Notes: generated by a model not told the origin, from the sequence alone. A stretch of 64,000 bases of DNA from Roseicyclus sediminis (GCF_025515305.1 NZ_JAOPHT010000010.1:80481-144480); one strand, 5' to 3'. Positions 50,407 to 60,038 are shown, counted from the stretch's first letter. Translations and numbers: made by a program.

Positions 50407-51873
50407 ATGACTACGCCGATTTCCCTCAGCTTCACCGAAACCGATATCGAGGCGCTCGCCGCGCTTGCGGGCAAGATCGCGGTCATCGTGCCGCCGGAGG
50501 GCAAGCTCGACCCGGTGGGCCGTCGTCTGAACCGCCTGACAAAGGGGGCGCTTGCGCGGCTGGTCGAGGCCGAAGGCTTCGCCAAGGCCAAGGATGGCGA
50601 CGTGCTGCAGATGGCGTTCCCCGCGGGCCTCGCCGCCGAGGCGGTTCTGGTCCTCAAGCTGGCCCGCCGCCCCTCGGTCGAGGAGGCGCGCAAGGCCGGC
50701 GCGGCGCTGGCGAAACAGCGGGGCAAGGGCGCCCTCACGGTATGTGCCGGCGCCACCGCGCGGGTCGCCGAGATCGGCCTCGGCCTCGCGCTGCGCGCCT
50801 ACGATTTCGACGCCCACAAGACCGGCGACAAGACCCCGGCCGAGGATGCGGCCTTCATGGTTTCGAAACCCGACGAGGCCCAGGCCGAGTGGGACGGGCT
50901 GAAGCCGCTCGCGGAGGGCGTGTTCTTCACCCGCGATCTCGTCAACGAACCCTCCAACGTCCTGACGACAGTCGAATTCGCCGAGCGTCTCAAGGCGCTT
51001 GCCGAGCTCGGCGTCGACATCGAGGTGCTGGAGGAGGACGAGCTGGAGAAGCTCGGGATGCGGACGCTCCTGGCCGTGGGGCAGGGCTCCGAAAGCCCGT
51101 CCAAGGTTGTCGTCATGCAGTGGAAGGGCGGCGGCGACGAGGCGCCGCTCGCGCTGATCGGCAAGGGCGTCGTGTTCGACACCGGCGGCATCAGCATCAA
51201 GCCCGCGGCCGGCATGGAGGACATGACGATGGACATGGGCGGCGCGGGAACCGTCGCGGGTGTCATGAAGGCCATTGCGGGCCGCAAGGCGAAGGCCAAT
51301 ATCGTGGCCCTCGTGGGGCTGGTCGAGAACATGCCCGACGGCCGCGCACAGCGCCCGGGCGACGTGGTGCGCTCGATGAAGGGCGACACGGTCGAGGTCA
51401 TCAACACCGACGCCGAGGGGCGCCTCGTGCTGTGTGACGTGATGTGGTACGCGCAGGACCGTTTCAGCCCTTCGGGCATGATCGACCTCGCCACTCTGAC
51501 GGGGGCCATCATCATTTCGCTCGGGCATGAAAACGCGGGCGTCTTCTCCAACGACGACGACTTCTGCGGGGCTTTCCTGAAGGCCGCGAAGGCGGAAGGC
51601 GAGGGCGCCTGGCGGATGCCGCTCGGCAAGGCCTATGACGAGAAGCTGAAAAGCCGGATCGCCGACATGAAGAACGTGGGCGGCCGCGATGCGGGCTCGA
51701 TCACCGCCGCGCAGTTCCTCGGGCGGTTCGTGAAGGACGGGACGCCGTGGATCCACCTCGACATCGCCGGCGTGGCGAGCGTGAAGTCGGATACCGCGCT
51801 TGCGCCCAAGGGTGCGACGGGGTGGGGCGTGCTCGCGCTCGATCGGCTGATCCGCGACCGCTACGAGGGGTGA
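50407..51873 (+). CDS. pepA: Leucyl aminopeptidase
   Basis: This 488-residue M17 metallopeptidase has the family signature NTDAEGRLVLCDVMWYAQ and the metal site region VVFDTGGISIKPAAGMEDMTMDMGGAGTVAGVM. It removes N-terminal residues in the cytosol and, in some bacteria, binds DNA. All metal and catalytic segments are present. The divergent lptF and the following holC are conserved neighbours. Confidence 0.97.
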   Translation: MTTPISLSFTETDIEALAALAGKIAVIVPPEGKLDPVGRRLNRLTKGALARLVEAEGFAKAKDGDVLQMAFPAGLAAEAVLVLKLARRPSVEEARKAGAALAKQRGKGALTVCAGATARVAEIGLGLALRAYDFDAHKTGDKTPAEDAAFMVSKPDEAQAEWDGLKPLAEGVFFTRDLVNEPSNVLTTVEFAERLKALAELGVDIEVLEEDELEKLGMRTLLAVGQGSESPSKVVVMQWKGGGDEAPLALIGKGVVFDTGGISIKPAAGMEDMTMDMGGAGTVAGVMKAIAGRKAKANIVALVGLVENMPDGRAQRPGDVVRSMKGDTVEVINTDAEGRLVLCDVMWYAQDRFSPSGMIDLATLTGAIIISLGHENAGVFSNDDDFCGAFLKAAKAEGEGAWRMPLGKAYDEKLKSRIADMKNVGGRDAGSITAAQFLGRFVKDGTPWIHLDIAGVASVKSDTALAPKGATGWGVLALDRLIRDRYEG

Positions 51874-51880
51874 TGCCCCG

Positions 51881-52333
51881 ATGGGCGAGGCGTTTTTCTA
51901 CCACCTGACGCAGTCGACGCTGGAGGCGACGCTGCGTGCCCTGCTGGAGAAATCGCTGGCCCAGCCCTGGCGCGTCGCGGTGCGGGGGAGGACCGACGCG
52001 ACCCTCGACCGCCTCGATGGGCAGCTCTGGCTCGGCGACGGGTTCCTGCCGCACGGTCGCGCGGGCGGGGCCCACGACGCGGAGCAGCCGGTCCTTCTGA
52101 CGACCGGACTCCCGTCGAACGCGCCCGATTGCCTCGTGTCCGTCGAAGGGGCCGAGATCGCGACGGAGGAGGCCACGCGCCTGACCCGCGTGATGATCCT
52201 CTTCGACGGTCATGACGCGGGCGCGATGGAGACGGCACGCGCGCAATGGCGGACGCTGACCGGCGCGGGCGTTGCGGCGAAATACTGGTCTGAGGCGTCG
52301 GGACGCTGGTCGATGGAGCGGCAGAGCGGCTGA
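51881..52333 (+). CDS. holC: DNA polymerase III subunit chi
   Basis: This 150-residue protein starts MGEAFFYHLTQSTLEATLRALLEKSLAQPWRVAVRG. It contains LDGQLWLGDGFLPHG and RVMILFDGHDAGAMETARAQWRTL, which match HolC. Chi links the clamp loader to SSB. It is 7 bp after pepA and probably co-translated. The length is normal. Confidence 0.92.
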   Translation: MGEAFFYHLTQSTLEATLRALLEKSLAQPWRVAVRGRTDATLDRLDGQLWLGDGFLPHGRAGGAHDAEQPVLLTTGLPSNAPDCLVSVEGAEIATEEATRLTRVMILFDGHDAGAMETARAQWRTLTGAGVAAKYWSEASGRWSMERQSG

Positions 52334-52336
52334 GCC

Positions 52337-52936
52337 TCAGCGCTCCAGCACCAGGCGCCCGCCCGAGATTTCCAGCCGCTCGAAGCGTTGCAGGTACGAC
52401 ATGCCCAGCAGGCTGTCCTCCATGTCGGTGCCGTTGACCACGGCGCGCACGTCCTGCTCGGCCACCGGGCCCAGTTGCACGCTCGACAGCGTCACGGGTG
52501 CCGTCTCGACCATGCCGTTCGCCGTATTGGCCCGCCCCGAGAAGACCAGCCGGTCAAGGTCGATCCCCGCTTTGACCGCATCAGCCCGGCTCAGCACCAT
52601 GTCGGTGGCGCCGGTGTCCACGACGAAGCGGACGGGCGCGCCGTTCACGTCAAGCGTCACGTAGTAGTGGCCGTCGATGTGCTGCGGCACCTCGATGCGC
52701 GCGCCCTCCATCATCACGGACTGGCGCGGCGTGACGGTGTTGCGGATATCGCCCCACAATCCCACGGCGACGATCGCGCCGAGGAAGAGAAACCCCCAGA
52801 CGGCGGCGTATTGCGCGAGCTTTCCCAGGCTGCGGCGGTTCGATGTCACCAGCCATCCACCGATCGCGGTCACAAGGAGCGCGAGGTAGACGAGGCTGGC
52901 GATCTGGTCGCCATCGAGGGTGGGCAAGGCATCCAT
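52337..52936 (-). CDS. Membrane-anchored retropepsin-like aspartic protease (TIGR02281 type)
   Basis: This 199-residue protein has two N-terminal membrane helices (IASLVYLALLVTAIGGWLV; YAAVWGFLFLGAIVAVGLWG). A periplasmic retropepsin domain follows with active site FVVDTGATDMVLS (Asp near 107) and LLGMSYLQRFERLEISGGRLVL. It should dimerise to form an aspartic protease. The family is common in alphaproteobacteria with largely unknown substrates. It converges on holC with a 3-bp gap. Confidence 0.9.
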   Translation of the reverse strand: MDALPTLDGDQIASLVYLALLVTAIGGWLVTSNRRSLGKLAQYAAVWGFLFLGAIVAVGLWGDIRNTVTPRQSVMMEGARIEVPQHIDGHYYVTLDVNGAPVRFVVDTGATDMVLSRADAVKAGIDLDRLVFSGRANTANGMVETAPVTLSSVQLGPVAEQDVRAVVNGTDMEDSLLGMSYLQRFERLEISGGRLVLER

Positions 52937-52962
52937 GCCGCTCAATATAGGGTGGCGATTTC

Positions 52963-53580
52963 TCAGATCACCTGCAGATCGCGCATCCCGTCGATGACGA
53001 ACTGCACCGAGAGCGCGGCCAGCAGCATGCCCAGAAGCCGGGTCACGACGTTGATCCCCGTCGGGCCCAGTAGTCGCTCGAGCGGGGCGGCGAGCAGGAA
53101 AAGGGACAGGACCACCAGCAGGACCAGCCCCATCACGCCGTGCACCGCGAGGACGTGAAGCGCGCCGCCGTCTTCCTGCCCGGTCAGAAGGATCATCGTG
53201 GCGATGGCGCCCGGTCCCGCGATGAGCGGGATGGCGAGCGGGAAGACCGAAGGGTCCTCGGGATGCGCGGTATCGGCCTGACCCTGCCGCCGCTGCGCCC
53301 GCCGCTCGAACAGCATGTCGAGCGCCGTCAGGAACAGGAGCACGCCGCCGGCGATGCGGAACGCGGGCATGGAGATGCCGAGGAAGCCCAGGACCGCCTC
53401 GCCCGCCAGCCCGAACAGGGTCAGCAGCCCCAGCGCCACGAGACAGGCGCGGACCGCCACCTTGCGCCGCTGCGGCGCGGTCATGCCCTGCGTGAGGGCC
53501 ACGAAGAGCGGCGCGAGCCCGATGGGGTCGATGATCACGAACAGCGTGACGAAGGCCGGGATGTAGAGGGCGAGGTCCAT
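52963..53580 (-). CDS. MarC family integral membrane protein
   Basis: This 205-residue protein has six membrane helices and the MarC pattern: VTLFVIIDPIGLAPLFVALTQGM, FRIAGGVLLFLTALDMLFERR, FPLAIPLIAGPGAIATMILL and LLGPTGINVVTRLLGMLLAALSVQFVIDGM. The family was once tied to multiple antibiotic resistance but its function is unknown. It is divergent from the next gene. Confidence 0.92.
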   Translation of the reverse strand: MDLALYIPAFVTLFVIIDPIGLAPLFVALTQGMTAPQRRKVAVRACLVALGLLTLFGLAGEAVLGFLGISMPAFRIAGGVLLFLTALDMLFERRAQRRQGQADTAHPEDPSVFPLAIPLIAGPGAIATMILLTGQEDGGALHVLAVHGVMGLVLLVVLSLFLLAAPLERLLGPTGINVVTRLLGMLLAALSVQFVIDGMRDLQVI

Positions 53581-53665
53581 GGGCGGCGCCTATACGGAAC
53601 AGACGGGCAGTGCGCCAGAGGCAGCGTGCCATGGACCGCGCGCCGTGCGCCGCTATCTTCGCGGA

Positions 53666-54235
53666 ATGCGATTGGTCCTTCCTTCCCGACCCGGCCGCGC
53701 GCTGGTCCTGTCGTTGTTGAGCGCGGCGCCCATCGCGGCGCCCCTCTCGGCGCAGACGGCCGAACTCGAGATCATGGTTCACGACACCGACAGCATCGAC
53801 TGGATCGCCCTGCGCCTCGTGGGAGAGTGTGGGCCCGTGACCGGCGTTCTGGCCATCGATTTCGGCCCTTCGGCGGGCGGTGTCGTCATCGATACCGAAT
53901 ATGGCGGGCGGGGTTCGCAAGATCCCATGTCCGTCGGCGTGCTGTTCGGCCCCATCGCGCTCGGGCAGGTTCCGGACGGGGCCACCGCTCTGGAGATCGC
54001 GGTCGCGGGGCTGGAGGGGGGCGACCAGGCCGTGGTGACGCTGGACCTCGACACCGAACAGGGCGCGACAGCTGCCGACCGGATCGTGGCCCGCCCGTGG
54101 GATATCGCCGGAAGCCGTGCGATCTTCGCGCCGCAGAACGCGGGGGATGGCCTGCCTGCGACCGCAACTTTCGACGCGAACGGCTATGCCCGCCTTCCGC
54201 TGCCGGTGCCCTGTATTCCGCCGGCGCTGTCCTGA
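53666..54235 (+). CDS. Secreted hypothetical protein
   Basis: This 189-residue protein has an N-terminal signal peptide (MRLVLPSRPGRALVLSLLSAAPIAAPLSAQ) and a beta-rich body with two Cys (VGECGPVTG near 55; PVPCIPPALS at the end) that could pair. No domain is recognised. The ATG at 53666 was chosen because it begins the signal peptide; the longer frame overlaps the divergent marC start. It is probably periplasmic. Confidence 0.72.
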   Translation: MRLVLPSRPGRALVLSLLSAAPIAAPLSAQTAELEIMVHDTDSIDWIALRLVGECGPVTGVLAIDFGPSAGGVVIDTEYGGRGSQDPMSVGVLFGPIALGQVPDGATALEIAVAGLEGGDQAVVTLDLDTEQGATAADRIVARPWDIAGSRAIFAPQNAGDGLPATATFDANGYARLPLPVPCIPPALS

Positions 54236-54238
54236 AGG

Positions 54239-56080
54239 CTAGCCCGCCTCGGCCTGTTCCAGTCGTTCGGCGGCGGCGACCCACAGCGCCTCGGCCCGGT
54301 CGAGGCCGTCCATGACTTCGGCATACTTGCGCTGCCAGACGCCGAGGTCGCCCGCGCGCTCGGGTTCGTAGAGTTCCGGGTCGGCCAGCTTCTTCGCCAG
54401 TTTCTCCCGCATCTCCTCGATCTTCGCGACACGTGCCTCCGCCTGCCGGACCTCGGAGCGGAGTTCCTTCAGCCGGTCCTGCGAGACGCGCTTTTTCTCG
54501 GCTTTCTCTGCCTTTGCAGGCTTTTCCTCACCCTTGAGCAGAAGCGTCCGGTAGCTTTCCAGGTCGCCCTCGTAGGGCGCCACGCGCCCATCCTTCACCA
54601 GCCACAGCCGGTCGGCCACGAGGCTCAGGAGGTGCATGTCGTGGCTGACGAGGACGACGGCGCCGGAATAGGCGGTCAGCGCCTCGACCAGCGCCTCGCG
54701 GCTTTCGATGTCGAGGTGGTTGGTCGGCTCGTCGAGGATCAGCATGTGCGGCGCGTCGAGGGTGGCCAGCAACAGCGACAGCCGCGCCTTCTGTCCGCCC
54801 GACAGGCGCGCGACTTCCGTTTCCGCCTGGTCCGCGCCGAGGCCGAACCCCGCGAGCCTTGCGCGAAGCTTGGGCGGTGCCTCCTCGGGCCGCTCGCGCC
54901 GGACATGCTGAAGCGGCGTCTCGTCCACGTGCAGCTCATCGACCTGGTGCTGCGCGAAATACCCGACGCGCAGCTTGCCCGAGGTCGTGACGCGCCCTTC
55001 CAGCGGTTGAAGCTTGCCCGCCAACAGCTTGGAGAGCGTCGATTTTCCCTCGCCGTTCCGACCGAGGAGCGCGATGCGGTCGTCCTGGTCGATCCGGAGC
55101 GACAGCCGGCTCAGCACCGGCTTTCCGCCATAGCCGACCGCCGCCCCGTCGAGGTTGACGATGGGCGGCGACAGTTCCTCGGGCTCGGGGAAGTTGAAGA
55201 CGGTCCGCGCCGCGTCCTCGGGCATGCGGATGGTTTCCATCTTCTCCAGCATCTTCACCCGGCTCTGCGCCTGTTTCGCCTTCGAAGCCTTGGCCTTGAA
55301 GCGGTCGACGAAGGCCTGCAGATGGGCGCGCTGCGCCTCCTGTTTCTTGGCGGCTGCCGCCTGCACGGCGCGCGCCTCGGCGCGGGCGCGGGCGAAGGCG
55401 TCGTAGCCCCCGGCATAAAGCGTCAGCTTGCGGCCCTCGAGATGCAGGATATGGCCCACCGCCCGGTTCAGAAGGCCGCGGTCGTGGCTGATGATCAGGA
55501 CGGTGTGCGGGTATCGGGCGAGGTAGCTTTCGAGCCAGAGCGCGCCTTCGAGATCGAGGTAGTTCGTGGGTTCGTCCAGCAGCAACAGATCGGGCTGCGC
55601 GAAGAGGACGCCCGCAAGCGCCACGCGCATCCTCCAGCCGCCCGAGAAGGCGGAGCAGGGCATCTGCTGTTCTTCGGACGTGAAGCCGAGGCCCTTCAGG
55701 ATCGCCGAGGCCCGCGCCTCCGCCGACCAGGCGTCGATATCGGCAAGCCGCGTCTGGATCTCGGCGATCCGGGCGGGGTCGTCGCTGTGCTCGGCCAGAA
55801 GCGCGGCGCGTTCGGTATCGGCCTGAAGCACCGTGTCCAGAAGCGAGACCTCCGTTCCCGGCGCCTCCTGCGCGACGCCGCCGATGCGGGCGCGCGAGGG
55901 CAGTTCGATCCGCCCGCCGTCCAGCGTCAGCTCGCCCCGGATCAGCCGGAAGAGCGTCGTCTTGCCGGCCCCGTTCCGGCCCACGATGCCCACCTTGTGG
56001 CCCGCGGGAATCGTCGCGCTCGCCCCTTCAAGGAGCGGCTTTCCCGCGACGGAGTAGGAAATGTCCTCGATCCTCAGCAT
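54239..56080 (-). CDS. ABC-F family ATPase (Uup/YheS-like)
   Basis: This 613-residue soluble protein has two ABC domains: first Walker [12 protein letters not shown], signature FSGGWRMRVALAG and LLLDEPTNYLDLE; second GRNGEGKSTLS, LSGGQKARLSLL and LILDEPTNHLDIE. An ABC-F linker rich in charged helix lies between. A C-terminal coiled coil follows (LKELRSEVRQAEARVAKIEEMREKLAKKL). ABC-F proteins act on ribosomes as translation factors or resistance proteins. The ATG at 56080 fits the family; the longer frame adds 30 unlikely residues. Confidence 0.93.
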   Translation of the reverse strand: MLRIEDISYSVAGKPLLEGASATIPAGHKVGIVGRNGAGKTTLFRLIRGELTLDGGRIELPSRARIGGVAQEAPGTEVSLLDTVLQADTERAALLAEHSDDPARIAEIQTRLADIDAWSAEARASAILKGLGFTSEEQQMPCSAFSGGWRMRVALAGVLFAQPDLLLLDEPTNYLDLEGALWLESYLARYPHTVLIISHDRGLLNRAVGHILHLEGRKLTLYAGGYDAFARARAEARAVQAAAAKKQEAQRAHLQAFVDRFKAKASKAKQAQSRVKMLEKMETIRMPEDAARTVFNFPEPEELSPPIVNLDGAAVGYGGKPVLSRLSLRIDQDDRIALLGRNGEGKSTLSKLLAGKLQPLEGRVTTSGKLRVGYFAQHQVDELHVDETPLQHVRRERPEEAPPKLRARLAGFGLGADQAETEVARLSGGQKARLSLLLATLDAPHMLILDEPTNHLDIESREALVEALTAYSGAVVLVSHDMHLLSLVADRLWLVKDGRVAPYEGDLESYRTLLLKGEEKPAKAEKAEKKRVSQDRLKELRSEVRQAEARVAKIEEMREKLAKKLADPELYEPERAGDLGVWQRKYAEVMDGLDRAEALWVAAAERLEQAEAG

Positions 56081-56216
56081 GGGCGCGGTGTGACGGGCGG
56101 CGCGGGCGCTGTCAACGCGGCTTTCGGCACGGGCGCGCGACGAACCCACGGGGCGGGTTTTCTTCCGCATACCCCCATGCTAAGCGCCCGCCAAATCCTT
56201 CCCGATGGAGCAGACC

Positions 56217-56639
<423 letters not shown>

Positions 56640-56661
56640 GGCCGATCACGGCGAACGCAAA

Positions 56662-56692
56662 AAAAGGGCCGCCCCGCCGGGGTGGCCCTTTT
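56662..56692 (+). terminator. Intrinsic terminator after ndk (bidirectional)
   Basis: AAAAGGGCCGCCCC (56662-56675) pairs with GGGGTGGCCCTTTT (56679-56692) around a 3-nt loop with one G-T pair. A-run and T-run on both sides let it work for ndk and for the convergent small gene at 56721-56876. Confidence 0.85.
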
Positions 56693-56720
56693 CATTCGTC
56701 CCGTCGCCTGCCGGGTCCGT

Positions 56721-56876
56721 TCAGATGCTGGCCCAGTCGGTGAAGCTGGTGCCGGGGGCCTTGCCGCCGCCCTGCTGCATCTGGCCGGGAGGGGTCTGCT
56801 GCCCCTGCTGCTGTTGCTGGCCCTGAGAGGGCGTGGTCTGCGCACCCAGCTGCGGGGTGTTCGGTGTCGAGGTCAT
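56721..56876 (-). CDS. Gln/Pro-rich microprotein ending in FTDWASI
   Basis: This predicted 51-residue protein starts MTSTPNTPQLGAQTTPSQGQ, continues as Gln/Gly/Pro-rich low-complexity sequence and ends GKAPGTSFTDWASI. The final seven residues and the DNA encoding them (26 identical bases, 56721-56746) also end the 31-residue gene at 58687-58782. A longer start (MRDVADQTM..., 56915) is possible. The bidirectional terminator lies just beyond its stop. No homologue is known to me; the shared tail is the main evidence that it is real. Confidence 0.6.
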   Translation of the reverse strand: MTSTPNTPQLGAQTTPSQGQQQQQGQQTPPGQMQQGGGKAPGTSFTDWASI

Positions 56877-57093
56877 CTGCCTGCCTTGCATGGTCTGGTC
56901 TGCCACGTCCCGCATGTGTTCGCGGTGACGGCGCGGCTTTGGATCAGGCCGCGCGAAGGGTCAAGCGGGAAAGACCGGCGAATCCATGGGGTTTTCAGGG
57001 CAACTCTCCGATAGGCCGGAATCCGCCTGAAGGACGGGGCCTCCTGCGCCCCGGGGGCGATCCATCGGACAGGCGGTTGCCGACCCTTGCGGC

Positions 57094-58134
57094 CTACATC
57101 GGCTCGGGTCGCGGCGTCGCGTCGGTCGAGGGCGGCAGGACCGGGTGCACGACCTCCGGGATCTCTCCCGTGAGCGTGCGCAGGAAGGCCGCGATATCGC
57201 CGATCTGGGCATCGGCAAGCTCGGCGCCCAGCTGCGACACACCCATGACGGCGACCGCCTCCTCCAGCGACCAGACGACGCCTGAGTGGAAGTAGGGGGC
57301 CGTCAGCTCGATGTTGCGCAAGGGGGCCGCGCGGAACACGTAGTCGTCGGAGGCGGTCTGCGTGACGGAGAACCGGCCGCGATCGCCTTCGGGCAGCACA
57401 TCGGCGCCGGGCCTGAGCACGAGTCCGAAAGGATAGTATCCCTCGCCGCCGATGTTCACCCCGGCGTGGCACGAGGCGCAGCCCTGGTCGATGAAGGCCC
57501 GCAGGCCGCGCGTCTCCTCTTCGTCCAACGTGTCGGCGCCGTTCAGGAACTGGTCGAAGCGCGAATTGGGCGTTGTCAGCGTCGCCTCGAAGGCCTCGAT
57601 CGCCAGGGCGAAGTTGTCGAAGGTGACGGGATCCTCCTCGCCGGGGAAGGCCTCGGCGAAGGCGTCGACATAGGCCTGCATCGAGGTCAGCGTTTCGATC
57701 ACCCGGTCGGGGGTGTTGTTCATCTCGACGCCGGCCTGCACGGGTCCGGTGGCCTGCGCGGCGAGGTCCTCGGCGCGGCCGTCCCAGAACTGGGCGATGT
57801 TGAAGACGGCGTTGTAGACGGTGGGCGCATTGCGCGGCCCCCGCTGCCAGCCATGGCCGATCGAGGTTTCCAGCCCGTCGACGCCGCCGAGGCCGACATT
57901 GTGACAGGACTGGCACGAGAAGAGACCGGAGCGCGACATCCGTGGGTCGAAGAACAGCATCGCCCCAAGGTCGACGCGCGGGCGGCTGACGATGTTGCCG
58001 TCAAGCTCCGGTATCGACAGCGGGATCGGATCGAAGATGTCGTTGGCAAGCGCCCTCAGGTCCTCGTCCGCGAGGACAGGGCCGGCCAGGGCCACGGCGA
58101 GGGCCGTGGTTGCTGTCAGGATCAGGTGTCTCAT
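57094..58134 (-). CDS. Dihaem cytochrome c peroxidase family protein
   Basis: This 346-residue periplasmic protein has a signal peptide (MRHLILTATTALAVALAGPVLA) and two haem-binding motifs, CQSCH (near 74-78) and CASCH (near 219-223). The intervening region includes GWQRGPRNAPTVYNAVFNIAQFWDGRAEDL, characteristic of bacterial CcpA/MauG-type dihaem proteins. It reduces H2O2 with electrons from cytochrome c or, in MauG-like members, modifies proteins. The two tail-tagged microproteins flank this region. Haem insertion would depend on the Ccm system encoded elsewhere in the window. Confidence 0.92.
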   Translation of the reverse strand: MRHLILTATTALAVALAGPVLADEDLRALANDIFDPIPLSIPELDGNIVSRPRVDLGAMLFFDPRMSRSGLFSCQSCHNVGLGGVDGLETSIGHGWQRGPRNAPTVYNAVFNIAQFWDGRAEDLAAQATGPVQAGVEMNNTPDRVIETLTSMQAYVDAFAEAFPGEEDPVTFDNFALAIEAFEATLTTPNSRFDQFLNGADTLDEEETRGLRAFIDQGCASCHAGVNIGGEGYYPFGLVLRPGADVLPEGDRGRFSVTQTASDDYVFRAAPLRNIELTAPYFHSGVVWSLEEAVAVMGVSQLGAELADAQIGDIAAFLRTLTGEIPEVVHPVLPPSTDATPRPEPM

Positions 58135-58301
58135 GTCGGCTACTCCGGGGTGAATGCGCGCCCGCCCGTCCAGATACCTGGAACGATGCGAAGGGTCGCA
58201 TCTGTAAGGCGCGATGTGCTTGACCTCGATCAACACGCGGCCCGGTCCCGGCCGTCGGGAAGCGGGGCCGCCGCGGCTCGGGAAGGGGGCGGCGGGATCG
58301 G

Positions 58302-58658
58302 TCAGCGTCGCCGTCCTGTGCCGATCTCGTCCAGTAAACGCTCGATCCCCGGCGCGCTGCCTGCCGCGCCCGCAGACAAAGCATCGAAACGCCGGCGCAG
58401 CGCGGTCTTCTCCTCGCCCCGGCAATCGTTCCACGGGCGCCGCTGAAGCCCCATCACGAGGGCGTAATAACCGATGAAATGCGGTTTCATGCCGGTGGCG
58501 ATCATGCGTGCATAGGCATCGTCGGCACCGACCCGCCTCAGCGCCTCGGCCGTGGTGATCCCCGCCTCGGCCAATGCCCGCGCCATGGCGGGCCCGATAT
58601 TGCGGATGCCGGTCACCGGATCTTCCGATGGCTCGGCGGGAATGTCCTGTTCCGTCAC
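58302..58658 (-). CDS. TfoX C-terminal domain (helix-hairpin-helix) protein
   Basis: This 118-residue protein has the TfoX_C pattern PVTGIRNIGPAMARALAEAGITTAEALRRVGADDAYARMIATGMKPHFIGYYALVMGLQRRPWNDC, a helix-hairpin-helix relative found alone or fused in competence regulators. The start is GTG at 58658 with GGAGG eight bases upstream. No competence genes are visible; the function is unknown. It lies 28 bp after the second microprotein gene. Confidence 0.87.
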   Translation of the reverse strand: MTEQDIPAEPSEDPVTGIRNIGPAMARALAEAGITTAEALRRVGADDAYARMIATGMKPHFIGYYALVMGLQRRPWNDCRGEEKTALRRRFDALSAGAAGSAPGIERLLDEIGTGRRR

Positions 58659-58686
58659 GCGCGGGCACCTCCGGCCCGCGAGAGTA

Positions 58687-58782
58687 TCAGATGCTGGCCC
58701 AGTCGGTGAAGCGCACCGGGCGTGGACGCGGCTTTTCGGGCTTTGCGCCCTTGGGCGGGACAGGTTGGGGCGATACGGGCAT
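58687..58782 (-). CDS. 31-residue microprotein ending in FTDWASI
   Basis: The ATG at 58782 is preceded by GGAG and a 7-base spacer, an excellent ribosome site. The protein is MPVSPQPVPPKGAKPEKPRP followed by RPVRFTDWASI: a Pro/Lys-rich body with an aromatic tail. The tail peptide and 26 bases of DNA (58687-58712) are identical to the end of the 56721-56876 gene. It lies in the gap between a 2OG-Fe(II) oxygenase gene upstream and the TfoX_C gene downstream. The function is unknown; the tail may be a docking or degradation signal. Confidence 0.62.
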   Translation of the reverse strand: MPVSPQPVPPKGAKPEKPRPRPVRFTDWASI

Positions 58783-58934
58783 AGAATTGCTCCAGTGCGT
58801 CATGAAAACGCGATCAGTGGGCCCCAGGTCGCGCGGAAAATCGACCGGAAAAGTGGAAACAATATGGCGCAATTGTGTCATCCGCGGCGACGTGGCCGCG
58901 ATGCAACACCCGTTTTCCCTTTGTTGGCAGTCTC

Positions 58935-59942
58935 TTAGCCGCGCGCCTTCAAAGCGTCGTAATTCGCCTTGATCCGTTCGAGGATGTAATCGCCTGCGGT
59001 GATGGCGGGGTATTTCCGTTCCGGTCCCTGCAGCACGAAATCCTTGTTCGCCTGCGCGAAGAAGGGAATCGAATAGCGCGGGCCGAGGTATTCGTCCGCG
59101 CGCGGCATCCGCACCCTGTGGGGGTTGGACAGCAGCCTGTCATCGGACCAGCGCATCAGCATGTCGCCGATGTTGCAGGTGATGACGCCCGTCACGGGCT
59201 CCACGTCCGTCCAGGCGCCTTCCTCGGCGACATGGCCGGGACAGACCTGGAGGCCGCCCTGTCCGGTCTTCTGGTGCAGCAGCGTCAGGCAGTCGAAGTC
59301 GGTATGCGCGCCCGCGCGCCAGCCCTCGAAATCCTCCGGCTTGCCGTTCACCATCGGCAGGTAGTGGATCAGGCGCAGCGTCGACTGGTATTCGGGCGAG
59401 GCGGGATCGTGGGCGCGGGTGAACAGATCCTCCTCGAAGCCGAGCTTCAGCGCGAAGCACGACAGGACCTTCATCGCGACGGCGAGGTTCGCCGCCTCGA
59501 AGGCGAGCATCTTCTCGCGGAAACCGGGGATCGCGTCCGGGTCGGGCCACAGCCCCTCCATCCGCGGCCGCGTGATCTGGTAGCTTTCCTTCTGGTCCGG
59601 CGTGCCGGTCGAGGGCCGGACCTGCGCCTTGAACTCCCAGCCGGCATTGGTGCCGGGCCGGAGCGGCATCCGCGCCTTCGCCTCGTCGGGCAGCGCGAAG
59701 AAGGTTTCCGAAAGGGCGAAGGCCTCCTCGATCTGGTCCATGGGGATACCATGGCCCGTGAGCTGGAACAGGCCGAGCGTGGTCGCCGCGTTCCAGAGCG
59801 CGTCGGCGATGGCCGGCTTGTCGCTCTCGTAGTCCGACAGGTCGATCAGCGCGACGCCGTGGGCGCCGGTCCTGCCGAGGCCCCCGATGCGGGCCTCACG
59901 GTTCAGTTCGTCATAGAGGTAATCGCCGGTATCCTGGCTCAT
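58935..59942 (-). CDS. Isopenicillin N synthase family 2OG-Fe(II) dioxygenase
   Basis: This 335-residue enzyme has the N-terminal DIOX_N region (GVALIDLSDYESDKPAIADALWNAATTLGLFQLTGHGIPMDQI) and the iron-binding HxD in AGAHTDFDCLTLL. The distal His is in LSNPHRVRMP and the 2-oxoglutarate-binding RxS is in RYSIPFF. Bacterial members hydroxylate or desaturate varied small molecules; there is no biosynthetic cluster here to specify one. It is followed downstream by the microprotein gene. Confidence 0.92.
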   Translation of the reverse strand: MSQDTGDYLYDELNREARIGGLGRTGAHGVALIDLSDYESDKPAIADALWNAATTLGLFQLTGHGIPMDQIEEAFALSETFFALPDEAKARMPLRPGTNAGWEFKAQVRPSTGTPDQKESYQITRPRMEGLWPDPDAIPGFREKMLAFEAANLAVAMKVLSCFALKLGFEEDLFTRAHDPASPEYQSTLRLIHYLPMVNGKPEDFEGWRAGAHTDFDCLTLLHQKTGQGGLQVCPGHVAEEGAWTDVEPVTGVITCNIGDMLMRWSDDRLLSNPHRVRMPRADEYLGPRYSIPFFAQANKDFVLQGPERKYPAITAGDYILERIKANYDALKARG

Positions 59943-60038
59943 GTCCGCTCCCGTTCCGCCGGATGTTCCGGCCGGTTCTGGAGCAATGACCCGGGCGCAA
60001 CCTGTTGAAACGGTTGGAGCCTTGCCAGCTTCTACTCC

